Source of the DNA: Treponema denticola ATCC 35405
GTDB lineage: Bacteria; Spirochaetota; Spirochaetia; Treponematales; Treponemataceae
NCBI RefSeq assembly: GCF_000008185.1
Contig: NC_002967.9
Location: 1,364,001 to 1,428,000 of the forward strand
DNA: 64,000 nucleotides
Direction of reading: 5' to 3'
Shown: piece after piece, positions 26,467 through 35,436 of the stretch
Layout of the letters: each line of letters starts with the position of its first letter
Numbering within the stretch: position 1 is the stretch's first letter
Program-made: the position numbers and the translations under genes
Notes under the pieces: generated by a model
What the model saw: only the letters and a program-made list of their open reading frames with translations
Database searches by the model: none
What the model was told of the DNA's origin: nothing

Positions 26467-27330
26467 ATGAAGAAAAAACTTTCGCTTAAACTAAATCTAG
26501 AAGTTTTTCTTTTAATTTTATTTCTTCTCATATCATCTGTTTTTATGGCCTTTTCCGGAGGTTCTTTTATTTTGGATTTTAAGAGCATGGCCTTTTCGGT
26601 AAGTGCCGGAACGGAGAAGGCTGTTTACAATGTTTCTTCCTTTGTGGGAGAAAGCGTTTCTTCCGTAAGGGAATTATGGGATCTAAAAGCAAAGTATAAT
26701 GAACTTACAAAACAGCTTGAAAAGTACGAACTTTTGGAGCGTTCCAACGCCGATATAAAAAGAGAGAATAATGAACTTCGTACCCTTCTTAAATTTACCG
26801 ATAGCATTCAGATTGCAAATATCCCTGCAGAAATAATAGGCTATGATCCTAATGCTCTTTATTCGGGAATGATTATTAACAGGGGCGTAAAGCACGGTGT
26901 CAGAAAAGACATGCCCGTTATTGCTTTTCAAAACGGAAATATGGCCCTTGTAGGAAAAATCTTGCAGGTAGGAAGGGGCTCATCTATGATTATTCCTATC
27001 TATGATTATCAGTGTCATGTTGCTGCGAAGGTGGACCTTGTAAACCACCGCGGTGTTGTAAGCGGACAAGGCTCTGAGGACTCTCCATTAATTATGAAGT
27101 ACATAAAGAAGAGGGCAGGAGATGACATTAAGATTGGGGATAAAATAATTACCTCCGGCTTCGATGATTCCTCGATTTTTCCAAAAAATATTCCCATAGG
27201 TTTTGTTTCTAAAATTAAAACACATGATTATGAAACTTCGCTTGAGCTATCTGTAAATCCTATAATAGATTTTTCTTGTTTGGAATATGTTTTTGTACTT
27301 GATACTTCAAAAATAGAAAAGGAGTTTTAA
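26467..27330 (+). CDS. mreC: Rod shape-determining protein MreC
   Basis: Bitopic membrane protein linking MreB to the periplasmic synthases. The 287-residue protein has one membrane helix (about 10-32), a coiled coil (about 60-100) and a beta-rich periplasmic core with the family phrases NRGVKHGVRKDMPVI and ITSGFDDSSIFPKNIPIG. It begins 6 bases after mreB. Confidence 0.95.
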   Translation: MKKKLSLKLNLEVFLLILFLLISSVFMAFSGGSFILDFKSMAFSVSAGTEKAVYNVSSFVGESVSSVRELWDLKAKYNELTKQLEKYELLERSNADIKRENNELRTLLKFTDSIQIANIPAEIIGYDPNALYSGMIINRGVKHGVRKDMPVIAFQNGNMALVGKILQVGRGSSMIIPIYDYQCHVAAKVDLVNHRGVVSGQGSEDSPLIMKYIKKRAGDDIKIGDKIITSGFDDSSIFPKNIPIGFVSKIKTHDYETSLELSVNPIIDFSCLEYVFVLDTSKIEKEF

Positions 27331-27334
27331 TAAA

Positions 27335-27853
27335 TTGAAAAAAGTTATTTTGTGGACTTCTTTAAGCGTTTTCTTTATAACCTTACTTCAAACGGCTATT
27401 TTTTCTCACATATCTTTTTTTACGGTGCTGCCCGATTTGGTTTTGCTTACCGTTATTTATATTGCAATTTCAAACGGTTCTCTTACAGGTTTGATTTGCG
27501 GTTTTATTGCAGGCCTTTTAGCCGATTTTTTGTCGGCAGCTCCCATAGGCTTACATTCCTTTATTTTTACTTTAACAGGTTACCTTGTAGGAAAATTTTA
27601 CGGTATTTATAATTTAAACAAGGTAATTTTCCCTTGTATTTTAGGCGGTTTAGGCTTTGTATTTAAGGTATTGCTTTTGTTTGTTTTAAAAATACTTTTT
27701 GGGCAAAATATTCATACCTATAATATTTTTTCGATAAACTTTGCCATAGAGGCTGCGGTAAATATTTTTTTTACTCCCTTTGTATTTTTATTTTTTAATC
27801 TTTTTCCTCAAGCCTTTATATCGAGGAGTATAGTACAATATGAAAAATACTGA
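27335..27853 (+). CDS. mreD: Rod shape-determining protein MreD
   Basis: Small polytopic protein (172 residues, about 5 membrane segments) of the elongasome; fits MreD by size, hydrophobicity (GLICGFIAGLLADFLS segment) and place between mreC and mrdA. It starts with TTG at 27335 after AAAGGAG and overlaps mrdA by 14 bases. Confidence 0.93.
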   Translation: MKKVILWTSLSVFFITLLQTAIFSHISFFTVLPDLVLLTVIYIAISNGSLTGLICGFIAGLLADFLSAAPIGLHSFIFTLTGYLVGKFYGIYNLNKVIFPCILGGLGFVFKVLLLFVLKILFGQNIHTYNIFSINFAIEAAVNIFFTPFVFLFFNLFPQAFISRSIVQYEKY

Positions 27854-29693
27854 AGATAGTTTAAATTCACGGCTTAGGTTATTTTCAATCTTCGTTTTTT
27901 TTATTTTGATAGCTTATACTTATAAACTGTTTTCAATGCAGATCATTCACGGAGATCAGTTTAAGCAAAAGTCACAAAATATTTCAAAGCGGACAACCGT
28001 TATACCGGCTCAAAGAGGCGAGATATTTGATAGAGAAGCAAATACGCCGATGGTTTTAAACATCGACTCCTTCGCTGTTGATATTGTACCCGGAGAGGTC
28101 CCTCGTCAGGAATTCGATACCGTAATAAACAGGTTAAGTTCAATCTTAAAAATTCCTGTTTCACAGATAGAAAAAAAATTGCCGGTAAGTGTTAGGAGAG
28201 ATTTTAGATCAATACAAATCAAATCCAATGTCGATTATTCCACGGTTGTGCAAGTGGCAGAAAGCATCGATTCTCTTCCGGGGGTTTCATGGCACTCAAA
28301 ACCTGTCAGAAACTATGTAGATACCCGTTCTTTTTCTCACATAATAGGCTATGTAGGCGATATAACTACGGACGAATTGACCCGCTTTTATAATAAGGGG
28401 TATACCTCAAACAGCATAATAGGCAAGGCCGGAATCGAAAAACAATATGACGAAATTTTACGCGGTACCGATGGGGTGGAATACCGGACTGTAGATGCCA
28501 AGGGCAGATACATAGAAAACACCACAGTTGTAACACCGCCTAAGATGGGAAATAACCTTGTTCTTACTATCGACAAGAGAATTCAAAAACTGGCAGAAGA
28601 TGCTTTGGGCCCCAGAATAGGGGCTGCTGTCGTATTAAAACCTACAACAGGCGAGGTCCTGGCAATGGTTTCCTATCCTTTTTTTGATCAAAATATTTTC
28701 GGCAAGGAAATCTCAAGTTCTCTTGCAAAAGAATTGTTTGAAAATCCCGATAAGCCGCTTTTAAACAGGGCTGTAGATGCTGCCTATCCTCCTGCTTCAA
28801 CATTTAAGGTTATCATGAACACCGCCATTTTAAACGAAAAAGCCTTTCCGCCTGAAACAACGGTACCTTGTTTGGGAGAAATTGAATATGGAAACCGAGT
28901 ATTCCGCTGTCATATAAGAAAACCGGGGCATGGAAAATTGGCTTTAAACGAGGCTTTGGCAAAATCATGTGATATTTATTATTGGACGGTTTGCCGCGAT
29001 TATTTGGGTGTTGAAAAAATTGTCGATTATGCAAAGCGTTTCGGGCTGGGTCAGTCCACGGAGATAGACCTGCCCAGTCAATCCGATGGTTTTGTTCCGT
29101 CGCCTAGATGGAAGGAGCGTCGTTTCCATGAAAAATGGCTTAACGGAGATACAATGAATATGTCTATAGGTCAAGGTTTTACTCTTGCTTCTCCGCTTCA
29201 GGTAGCAAACATGGCATGTATGGTTATAAACAATGGTGTAATCTATAAGCCCCACCTTTTAAAAGAAATAAGAGATCCTTCAAGCGGTGAGGTTATAAAA
29301 ACCGTTCAGCCTGAAATTCTGCATAAAGAAAATATCGGTAAGGAAGTTTTTGAACAAGTCAGACAGGCTATGAATCTTGTTACGATACAGGGAGAGGCCC
29401 GCTATCCTATGAAAAATCCCATGTTCCGTTTTGCAGGCAAAACGGGAACTGCTGAAGTCGGCTTACATGATAGGTGGCATTCATGGATGGTAGCTTACGG
29501 TCCCTATGACGCACCTCCTAAGGACATCATAGTAGTCAGCGTTATTGTAGAGGCTGTAAACGAGTGGGAATGGTGGGCTCCTTATGCTGCCAATATAATA
29601 TTGCATGGAACACTTGCAAATCAAACCTATGATGAAACTATAGACTATCTCGGCTTTAGGCATCTTCCTGCAGTTGTAAGGAGAAGCGAATGA
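27840..29693 (+). CDS. mrdA: Penicillin-binding protein 2 (transpeptidase)
   Basis: Class B PBP that crosslinks peptidoglycan during elongation. The 617-residue protein has one N-terminal membrane anchor (about 13-33), a dimerisation/pedestal domain (about 55-230) and a transpeptidase domain with SxxK in PPASTFKV, the second motif as SCD (KSCDIYYW) and the KTGTAE box. It overlaps both mreD (14 bases) and rodA (4 bases), consistent with tight coupling to its SEDS partner RodA. Confidence 0.97.
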   Translation: MKNTEDSLNSRLRLFSIFVFFILIAYTYKLFSMQIIHGDQFKQKSQNISKRTTVIPAQRGEIFDREANTPMVLNIDSFAVDIVPGEVPRQEFDTVINRLSSILKIPVSQIEKKLPVSVRRDFRSIQIKSNVDYSTVVQVAESIDSLPGVSWHSKPVRNYVDTRSFSHIIGYVGDITTDELTRFYNKGYTSNSIIGKAGIEKQYDEILRGTDGVEYRTVDAKGRYIENTTVVTPPKMGNNLVLTIDKRIQKLAEDALGPRIGAAVVLKPTTGEVLAMVSYPFFDQNIFGKEISSSLAKELFENPDKPLLNRAVDAAYPPASTFKVIMNTAILNEKAFPPETTVPCLGEIEYGNRVFRCHIRKPGHGKLALNEALAKSCDIYYWTVCRDYLGVEKIVDYAKRFGLGQSTEIDLPSQSDGFVPSPRWKERRFHEKWLNGDTMNMSIGQGFTLASPLQVANMACMVINNGVIYKPHLLKEIRDPSSGEVIKTVQPEILHKENIGKEVFEQVRQAMNLVTIQGEARYPMKNPMFRFAGKTGTAEVGLHDRWHSWMVAYGPYDAPPKDIIVVSVIVEAVNEWEWWAPYAANIILHGTLANQTYDETIDYLGFRHLPAVVRRSE

Positions 29694-30991
29694 ACATACG
29701 CAAAATTACAAACTTTGATTATCTATTATTTTTGGCTGTTGTTCTTTTGTCTTTTATAGGAGTACTTTTTATTTATTCTTCAGGAATAAATTCTGCCGGA
29801 GAACTTGTTTCTAAGGAGTATGTTAAGCAGATTTTATGGGTGTGTACAGGTATCGTTTTATTATTGCTTTCCTGCATTTACGATTACAGGCGGATAAAGG
29901 ACAGAACCTTTTTAATTTATTTGGTGGGAATGATTTTGTTGCTTTATACCGGTATTTTTGGAACTGTCAGACATAATGCAAGAAGCTGGATAGGTTTAAA
30001 GAATCTAGGTATTCAGCCTTCAGAATTTATAAAGCTTATTTTTATTCTTTTTTTAGCCTATTATTTGGATAAATCGCAAAATGAAGAACCTCTGAAACGA
30101 TTTATAAAGGCGATTGCGATAATGATTGTTCCTGTTGCCCTTATTTTAAAACAGCCTGACCTTGGAACGGCAAGCGTATATATTCCGATTTTTTTGATAA
30201 TGTGTTTTATTGCCGGTATTCCGCTGCGCTTTATCCTCTATGTCTTTTTTCTTGGTGTATTAACAATAGTGTTTACCCTTATGCCTCTTTGGGAGGAAAT
30301 AATTTTAAAGACAAGTCATGTTATGACAAATATTTTAAAAAATTCTCAAGTTTCCATTATTATTCTATTTGCAATGGGTATTTCAACCGTCATTGCAATG
30401 ATAGGTAATGTTTTACTAAAAAGAAGATATTATTATTGGATAGCCTATGTTCTTTCGCTGATTACTCTGGCATTTGCAGGTTCTATAGTCGGGGTGAGGG
30501 CTTTAAAAGAATATCAGATGATGCGTTTAATTATTTTCTTGGATCCTGAGGTAGACCCCTTAAAACACGGCTGGAATATAATTCAGTCAATTACAGCTAT
30601 CGGTTCAGGCGGATTCATGGGACGCGGCTATCTTATGGGAACTCAAAGTCATTACCGATACCTACCTGAACAAAGTACGGACTTTATTTTCAGTATTTTA
30701 TCGGAAGAATGGGGCTTTTTAGGCGGCATTTTTGTTTTTTTCCTTTACAGCATAGTTTTTTTTAGATTTTTCCTTTCGATTAAGCGATGTGATGATCTTT
30801 TTGGCAAACTCATTGTTTCCGGTATTTTGGCAATGTTCTTTTTCCATTTTTTTGTAAATGTAGGCATGGTTATGGGGATAATGCCTATTACAGGAATCCC
30901 TCTCTTGTTTTTGTCCTACGGCGGTTCTTCCCTTTGGACGGCTATGATTTCCGTCGGCGTTGTTATAGGAATAAACTTACGTCAGCTGTAA
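29690..30991 (+). CDS. rodA: Rod shape-determining protein RodA (SEDS glycosyltransferase)
   Basis: Peptidoglycan glycosyltransferase that works with PBP2. The 433-residue polytopic protein shows SEDS hallmarks: GARSWI-type segment (HNARSWIGLKNLGIQPSEF), RIIIFLDP-like text (MRLIIFLDPEVDP), the GRGYLMGTQSHYRYLPEQSTDF segment split over the large loop, and a C-terminal GIPLLFLSYGGSS. It has an unusually long loop or extra helices in the centre (about residues 190-260). It closes the mre operon. Confidence 0.96.
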   Translation: MNIRKITNFDYLLFLAVVLLSFIGVLFIYSSGINSAGELVSKEYVKQILWVCTGIVLLLLSCIYDYRRIKDRTFLIYLVGMILLLYTGIFGTVRHNARSWIGLKNLGIQPSEFIKLIFILFLAYYLDKSQNEEPLKRFIKAIAIMIVPVALILKQPDLGTASVYIPIFLIMCFIAGIPLRFILYVFFLGVLTIVFTLMPLWEEIILKTSHVMTNILKNSQVSIIILFAMGISTVIAMIGNVLLKRRYYYWIAYVLSLITLAFAGSIVGVRALKEYQMMRLIIFLDPEVDPLKHGWNIIQSITAIGSGGFMGRGYLMGTQSHYRYLPEQSTDFIFSILSEEWGFLGGIFVFFLYSIVFFRFFLSIKRCDDLFGKLIVSGILAMFFFHFFVNVGMVMGIMPITGIPLLFLSYGGSSLWTAMISVGVVIGINLRQL

Positions 30992-31073
30992 AAATGCTCC
31001 GTTGTAAAAATAGTAAAAAAAAGTATTGACAAAAAGCAGCCTAGGTGTTAGATTAAAAATAAGGAGAAAAACT

Positions 31074-31265
31074 ATGGATTATTCGCAATTTAAACCTATA
31101 AAACCCACAATTCTACGCAACCCCGAAACGATAGCGTATTTTTGTAAATGTCAAATGAATCCTCCTACCGAAGAGCAAAAAGAAGTTGCCCGAAAATCCG
31201 TAGAGCAATACAGCCGATTTTGGGACGATATAAAAAAAGCTAGAAAAAATGCCGGAAAAAATTGA
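31074..31265 (+). CDS. Small protein of unknown function
   Basis: A 63-residue, mostly charged protein (ATG at 31074 after AAGGAG). A fair promoter lies upstream: TTGACA (31025-31030) and TTAGAT (31048-31053), 17-base spacer. It contains two cysteines (CKC in YFCKCQMN) and a basic C-terminus. It overlaps the next small gene by 17 bases. I recognise no family; a small regulatory or antitoxin-like role is possible but not shown. Confidence 0.6.
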   Translation: MDYSQFKPIKPTILRNPETIAYFCKCQMNPPTEEQKEVARKSVEQYSRFWDDIKKARKNAGKN

Positions 31266-31587
31266 TATATCGGAACATATTGCTGACTTTACTGCTTGTC
31301 CTTTAGATAAATATACTGATATATCTAATTTTAAGTCGGAATACGGTATGTATACCGACTTTATAAATCCTTCAAGTAATTCGGGAGCTTCTTTGGCATT
31401 AGAGTATGATAAATATGGTGTTTCACAAACCTATCTTATTTACAAAGTAGATGATATAGAAAAGAAAAATATCTGTGCTTATTTTTTTATAGGTCCTGAT
31501 ATGATAGGTTTTTCTAAAGAGAATAGGCCGGATAATGTACCATTACATATCGATACGATATTTACAGCTAAGTTCTCTATCTTTTAG
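31249..31587 (+). CDS. Small protein of unknown function
   Basis: A 112-residue acidic soluble protein whose ATG (31249) lies inside the preceding gene in another frame. It has no signal peptide or membrane helix, and I recognise no domain. The pairing of a small basic-ended protein with an overlapping acidic partner is common in toxin-antitoxin or immunity pairs, but no such motif is seen. It ends just before the terminator at 31594-31617. Confidence 0.55.
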   Translation: MPEKIDISEHIADFTACPLDKYTDISNFKSEYGMYTDFINPSSNSGASLALEYDKYGVSQTYLIYKVDDIEKKNICAYFFIGPDMIGFSKENRPDNVPLHIDTIFTAKFSIF

Positions 31588-31593
31588 TTAAAA

Positions 31594-31617
31594 AAAGGCA
31601 CTCATCTGAGTGCCTTT
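31594..31617. terminator. Bidirectional intrinsic terminator
   Basis: A perfect stem of ggcactca (31597-31604) and tgagtgcc (31607-31614), extended by A and T runs to 11 bp, with a 2-base centre. It lies between the converging small gene pair and tRNA-Met. On the minus strand it is followed by seven T, so it is strongest for the tRNA. Confidence 0.85.
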
Positions 31618-31626
31618 AAAAAAGAT

Positions 31627-31699
31627 TAGCAGGGAGAGGACTCGAACCTCCGACCTCCGGGTTATGAGCCCGACGAGCTGCCAACTGCTCTACCCTGCG
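31627..31699 (-). tRNA. Initiator tRNA-Met (anticodon CAT)
   Basis: Read on the minus strand it starts CGCAGGG and ends CCCTGCTA; the 1-72 pair is a C-U mismatch, and the anticodon stem carries three consecutive G-C pairs (GGG/CCC) around CTCATAA. Both are hallmarks of bacterial initiator tRNA. The anticodon is complementary to 31664-31666. The 3' CCA is not encoded. Confidence 0.93.
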
Positions 31700-31763
31700 A
31701 TGTGGGGGAGAGTATAGCATATAAGCAGCATTATGTCAAGCCTTTCTACAAACTTTTACAAAC

Positions 31764-32759
31764 TTATTTTGTTAAATTTCTGATTTTATCATACCAAGCA
31801 TCTGTGGTTTTAACAAGTTTTGTTTTTTCCGTGTATTTTGGATACATTCCTTTTTTGTAGGAGTCTTTTATTTTAAAAATACCGGGATTATTTGCCGTTT
31901 TTTCTGAGGTAAGGGCTTCCTGTATTTTGTTCTGTTCTTCAGGGGACAGGGTCTTTGTATTCATGACTATTGGAGCGTTTAAAACAGGAATCGATTGGAT
32001 TATGGTAATTTCGCTTCCGGGAAATTTGTCAAATGGTTCTATAGCTCCTTCTACAACCTTGTAAGCGGCTCCTGTCTGATAGGCTTCTCCTTCGATTAGA
32101 TCATAGACGCCTATTGTTTGAGGAATTGCAAAGGCTGCGGCTTCTGCATCCTTTCTAAATAGATTAACCTGAGAGCCTTGATGGGAACCTGCAAATAGCA
32201 CCTTAGAAAAAACGGAATTTCCCTGAATAAGTTCATCGGTACCTGTTAATCCGAATTTTTTTACGAACAGAGTCGCAGGAATTACAAAGCCCGATGTAGA
32301 GCTTGTAGAAACAAATGAAATGTTTTTTCCTTTTAAGCGGTTTAAGTCATAGCCGTCTTCATCTTTATATTGAGCTGCATCTTCCGTTCTTACTGCTATA
32401 AAGCTGTAGTATAGTGCATCTTCCAATGTGCCGCTGGGTCCCGAATTCGTTACTACCGGTACAATGGCCGGATTTCTTTTATGGGCATTTATATAACCCT
32501 CGGCTCCGATATAAGCCATGTCTGCATTTCCGGATATAATTGCTTCTAAGGCTATGTTATAATCAGTTGTCGTTTTGATTTCGACGGGACGGCCTACAGC
32601 TTCGCTTATTATTTCCATAAAAGCTTGCCGCGCATCCTTCATAGCATCGCTTGATTCATTCGGTAAAAATACCATGGTAACCGGCTTTTGTGTTTCGTTT
32701 TTGGTACAACCGAAAAATAGGCAGACAGCTGCCAAAACTAATATAATTTTGTGTTTCAT
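31764..32759 (-). CDS. PhnD-like substrate-binding lipoprotein
   Basis: The 331-residue protein has a lipoprotein signal ending LFFGC (Cys 18) and resembles the PhnD/SsuA/THI5-type phosphate or phosphonate binding proteins: VFLPNESSD near the start, ALEAIISGNADMAYIGAEGY, and the FVSTSSTSGFVIPA segment. These proteins bind the ligand for an ABC importer. No permease or ATPase gene is adjacent, so the partner and ligand are unknown. The ATG at 32759 is chosen for its SD (GGAG, 7 bases) over upstream in-frame starts. It is divergent from galM. Confidence 0.85.
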   Translation of the reverse strand: MKHKIILVLAAVCLFFGCTKNETQKPVTMVFLPNESSDAMKDARQAFMEIISEAVGRPVEIKTTTDYNIALEAIISGNADMAYIGAEGYINAHKRNPAIVPVVTNSGPSGTLEDALYYSFIAVRTEDAAQYKDEDGYDLNRLKGKNISFVSTSSTSGFVIPATLFVKKFGLTGTDELIQGNSVFSKVLFAGSHQGSQVNLFRKDAEAAAFAIPQTIGVYDLIEGEAYQTGAAYKVVEGAIEPFDKFPGSEITIIQSIPVLNAPIVMNTKTLSPEEQNKIQEALTSEKTANNPGIFKIKDSYKKGMYPKYTEKTKLVKTTDAWYDKIRNLTK

Positions 32760-32834
32760 AAAATTCTCCGGGCCGCATTCTATCATATAATGCAATAATA
32801 TGCTATACTTAATTATAAATATTGGGAGGAAGAT

Positions 32835-33890
32835 ATGAAGATCACAACGACCGAATTCGGAACTTTTTCAAACGGAAATAAGGCCTTATTATTTACGATT
32901 TTCAACGGTAAGATGATGCTCTGTTGTACTAATTACGGATGCTGTATTACGGGAATCCTTTTGCCGTCAAAAAACGGAGGCTTTGACGATGTTGTTTTAG
33001 GATATTCAAGCTTTATCGGCTATATAAATAATTTTCCGCATTTCGGTTCTTTTATAGGCAGATACGCAGGCAGAATTTCAAATGCGGAATTTACTTTAGG
33101 AAACCAGCAATATCTTTTAACGCCTAATGACGGCGGTAAACACTGCCTTCATGGAGGTTATCCGTATTGCGATAAAATGCTGTATGAGGCAAAAACCTTT
33201 AAAAACAGGCAAGAAGCGGGTGTCGTTTTTTCTCGTACCTCTCCCGATGGGGAGCAGGGCTTTCCCGGAAATTTAAAAATTCAAGTAAGCTATTCTCTTA
33301 CGCCGGATAATGAGATTATTATAAGATATAAGGCCGTGTCCGATAAAACGACACCGGTTAATTTTACAAATCACAGCTATTTTAACTTAAATCCTGCCGG
33401 AATGCAGTCTAACGGCTCCTATGTTTCGGTTTTAAATCATGAGGTTCAAATATTCGCCGAGCAATACCTTGAAATCAACCAAGAGCTTATTCCGACGGGT
33501 AAATTTTTAAATGTAGAAAATACGGGCTATGACTTTAGAAAACCTAAGCTTTTGAGCGAGGGCGTACAAGAAATAGGCGGGGGTTTTGATAACAGCTGGG
33601 TTATAAAAAAAGAAGTCAGTGACCATAAAACCTTGGCTGCAATAGTAAAAGAGCCCGTTACCAAAAGAACCTTAACCGTTTACTCGGCACAACCTGCTCT
33701 TATAATGTATACGGGTGGTTTTCTTAACAACGAATTAGGCAAGAACGGAGACGTCTATAATAAATTTGCAGGCCTTTGCCTTGAAAGTCAAGCCTTCCCG
33801 GATTCGTTACATCAGCCTCATTTCCCCAATACCGTAATTAAGCCGGGTGAAGTTTATGAACGCGAGACTCTTTGGCATTTTGCATTTTAA
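32835..33890 (+). CDS. galM: Aldose 1-epimerase (mutarotase)
   Basis: Interconverts alpha- and beta-aldoses for galactose/glucose use. The 351-residue protein has FIGRYAGRIS, the histidine motif NHSYFNL (about residue 175) and the catalytic glutamate region CLESQAFPDS (about 317). SD GGGAGGA precedes the ATG. Its stop and the stop of the convergent beta-barrel gene share the bases TTAA. Confidence 0.94.
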   Translation: MKITTTEFGTFSNGNKALLFTIFNGKMMLCCTNYGCCITGILLPSKNGGFDDVVLGYSSFIGYINNFPHFGSFIGRYAGRISNAEFTLGNQQYLLTPNDGGKHCLHGGYPYCDKMLYEAKTFKNRQEAGVVFSRTSPDGEQGFPGNLKIQVSYSLTPDNEIIIRYKAVSDKTTPVNFTNHSYFNLNPAGMQSNGSYVSVLNHEVQIFAEQYLEINQELIPTGKFLNVENTGYDFRKPKLLSEGVQEIGGGFDNSWVIKKEVSDHKTLAAIVKEPVTKRTLTVYSAQPALIMYTGGFLNNELGKNGDVYNKFAGLCLESQAFPDSLHQPHFPNTVIKPGEVYERETLWHFAF

Positions 33891-35299
33891 AAACTTATTT
33901 TATATGCAAGGCTTCCTTTTATAAAAGGCTTGGCGGTTTCCAATATTATTTCTCCCTTAAAAGAGTTTGATGTCAGCCTTGTCTTTTTTATAAATTCTGC
34001 CTGAGTAGAAAAGTTAAAAACTCCTTTTTCCCAAACTATATATGGACTCTTATTTATTTTTACCGTTTTATTTTTTTGCATAAAAGAAGCTGAAATATTT
34101 AGATTGAAACTCTTATTAAATTTTATTTTAATATCCGATGAAAAAGAATAGTTTTTTACTATAAAGGGATTTTGAGATTTTTCTTCCAGTTTTGTGTTTC
34201 CTTTTATTGAAAAGAGGGTGTTGAAAAAAAGGTTTATAGGAATTTTTATTTGTCCTTTAAGGTCCCATGAAGAGTCATTATAATAAATTTCTCCGGAAAA
34301 TTTACATTTTGTAAAGCTAAGACCTAAACCCATTCCTCCCGAATGAAAATTTTTGAACAGCTTTTTCTTTTCAAAATACTTCCGTAAAAAATTATACGAA
34401 AAACCCAGATCCAAAGCATCAACTGAAATCTTAGGTTGAAAAAAGGCTTTTAATGTTCCATCATTTTCAAACATAGTTCCGGCATTAGCCTCGAAATACT
34501 CGCTTTGAAAATTGTACTCGGCCTTACCCAAAAAGTTCAAATCGGATTCGCCGATTCCGGATATTTTTCCATAAGGAATTTTTATTCCGCCGGCTAGTAA
34601 AAATACGGAAGATACCGTTCCCTTTTCGGCCAATATAAATTCTCCCGAATAAAATTGATCATAGGCAGGTGCTTTTAGATTAAATTGAGAGTAGGCGGAA
34701 TTTGTTAAAGAAGAAAAAAAGCTCATATTGAACAATGCGGTTTCATTTTCTTTTTTATAAACAGTACAAAAAGAAAGATCCGGCCATAGTTCTTTCGGCT
34801 TTTGTTCGGAAAAAAATACCAAGTTAAAATTTTTTATTGCAAATTCGGTACCTAAACTTGCATCAAATTTGGATTTTGAGATACCTATTAAATACTTAGG
34901 TGCAAAGCCGATTCCTTTATAAAAAGGCTTTTTTTCGAAACTTTCCTTTAAAAGCATCAGGTTTAAAAAGCTTGATTTTGTAATTCCCCCATAAAAAAAC
35001 GAGAGGGCAGGATAAAGCTGTTTCTTTTCCCTGTATAGAAGGGGGCTGAATTTTAAGCTAAAACCTTGCGGCATAAGAGCAAATTTAGGCCGGTATTCCC
35101 GCATTTTTGCTTCTGTATAAAGCTCAAAAAAAGGATTTTTTGCTTCCGCTTTTAGGTTATAGTTAAAGTTAAGATCAATACTCTGTGTAAGAGAAAAATT
35201 TGCTTTTTCTACAGGTATTTCCGCATTTAAAAAGATGCTGCATAGCAACATCATTGAGCAAATCCTAAAGGATTTAATAAAAATATTTTTTGTCTTCAT
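33887..35299 (-). CDS. Predicted secreted outer-membrane beta-barrel protein, unknown function
   Basis: The 470-residue protein has a signal peptide (hydrophobic core about residues 11-25, ending NAE) and then many alternating amphipathic, aromatic-rich strands (for example FSLTQSIDLNFNY, SFSSDIKIKFNKSFNLNISAS) and ends in phenylalanine (YKISF), a common outer-membrane barrel ending. I recognise no named family. The start codon is preceded by a -10-like CTATAT (35306-35311) 6 bases away and a TTAGTA (35329-35334), with no SD, so it may be leaderless. Confidence 0.75.
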   Translation of the reverse strand: MKTKNIFIKSFRICSMMLLCSIFLNAEIPVEKANFSLTQSIDLNFNYNLKAEAKNPFFELYTEAKMREYRPKFALMPQGFSLKFSPLLYREKKQLYPALSFFYGGITKSSFLNLMLLKESFEKKPFYKGIGFAPKYLIGISKSKFDASLGTEFAIKNFNLVFFSEQKPKELWPDLSFCTVYKKENETALFNMSFFSSLTNSAYSQFNLKAPAYDQFYSGEFILAEKGTVSSVFLLAGGIKIPYGKISGIGESDLNFLGKAEYNFQSEYFEANAGTMFENDGTLKAFFQPKISVDALDLGFSYNFLRKYFEKKKLFKNFHSGGMGLGLSFTKCKFSGEIYYNDSSWDLKGQIKIPINLFFNTLFSIKGNTKLEEKSQNPFIVKNYSFSSDIKIKFNKSFNLNISASFMQKNKTVKINKSPYIVWEKGVFNFSTQAEFIKKTRLTSNSFKGEIILETAKPFIKGSLAYKISF

Positions 35300-35436
35300 A
35301 CTTATATATAGTTTTTTTTTGTATTAAATACTAATTTTTTAAATGGAAATTTGATTTTATTTAAAAATATCTAAAATTTATCTATTGCTGTAAATAAAAA
35401 ATTGTGTTAGAATGCGCCAAGGAGAATTTCTTAGTT

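Noticed and set aside
33887-33890. Overlap of galM and the beta-barrel gene as a regulatory device
   Set aside because: The shared TTAA only joins two convergent stop codons, common in compact genomes.
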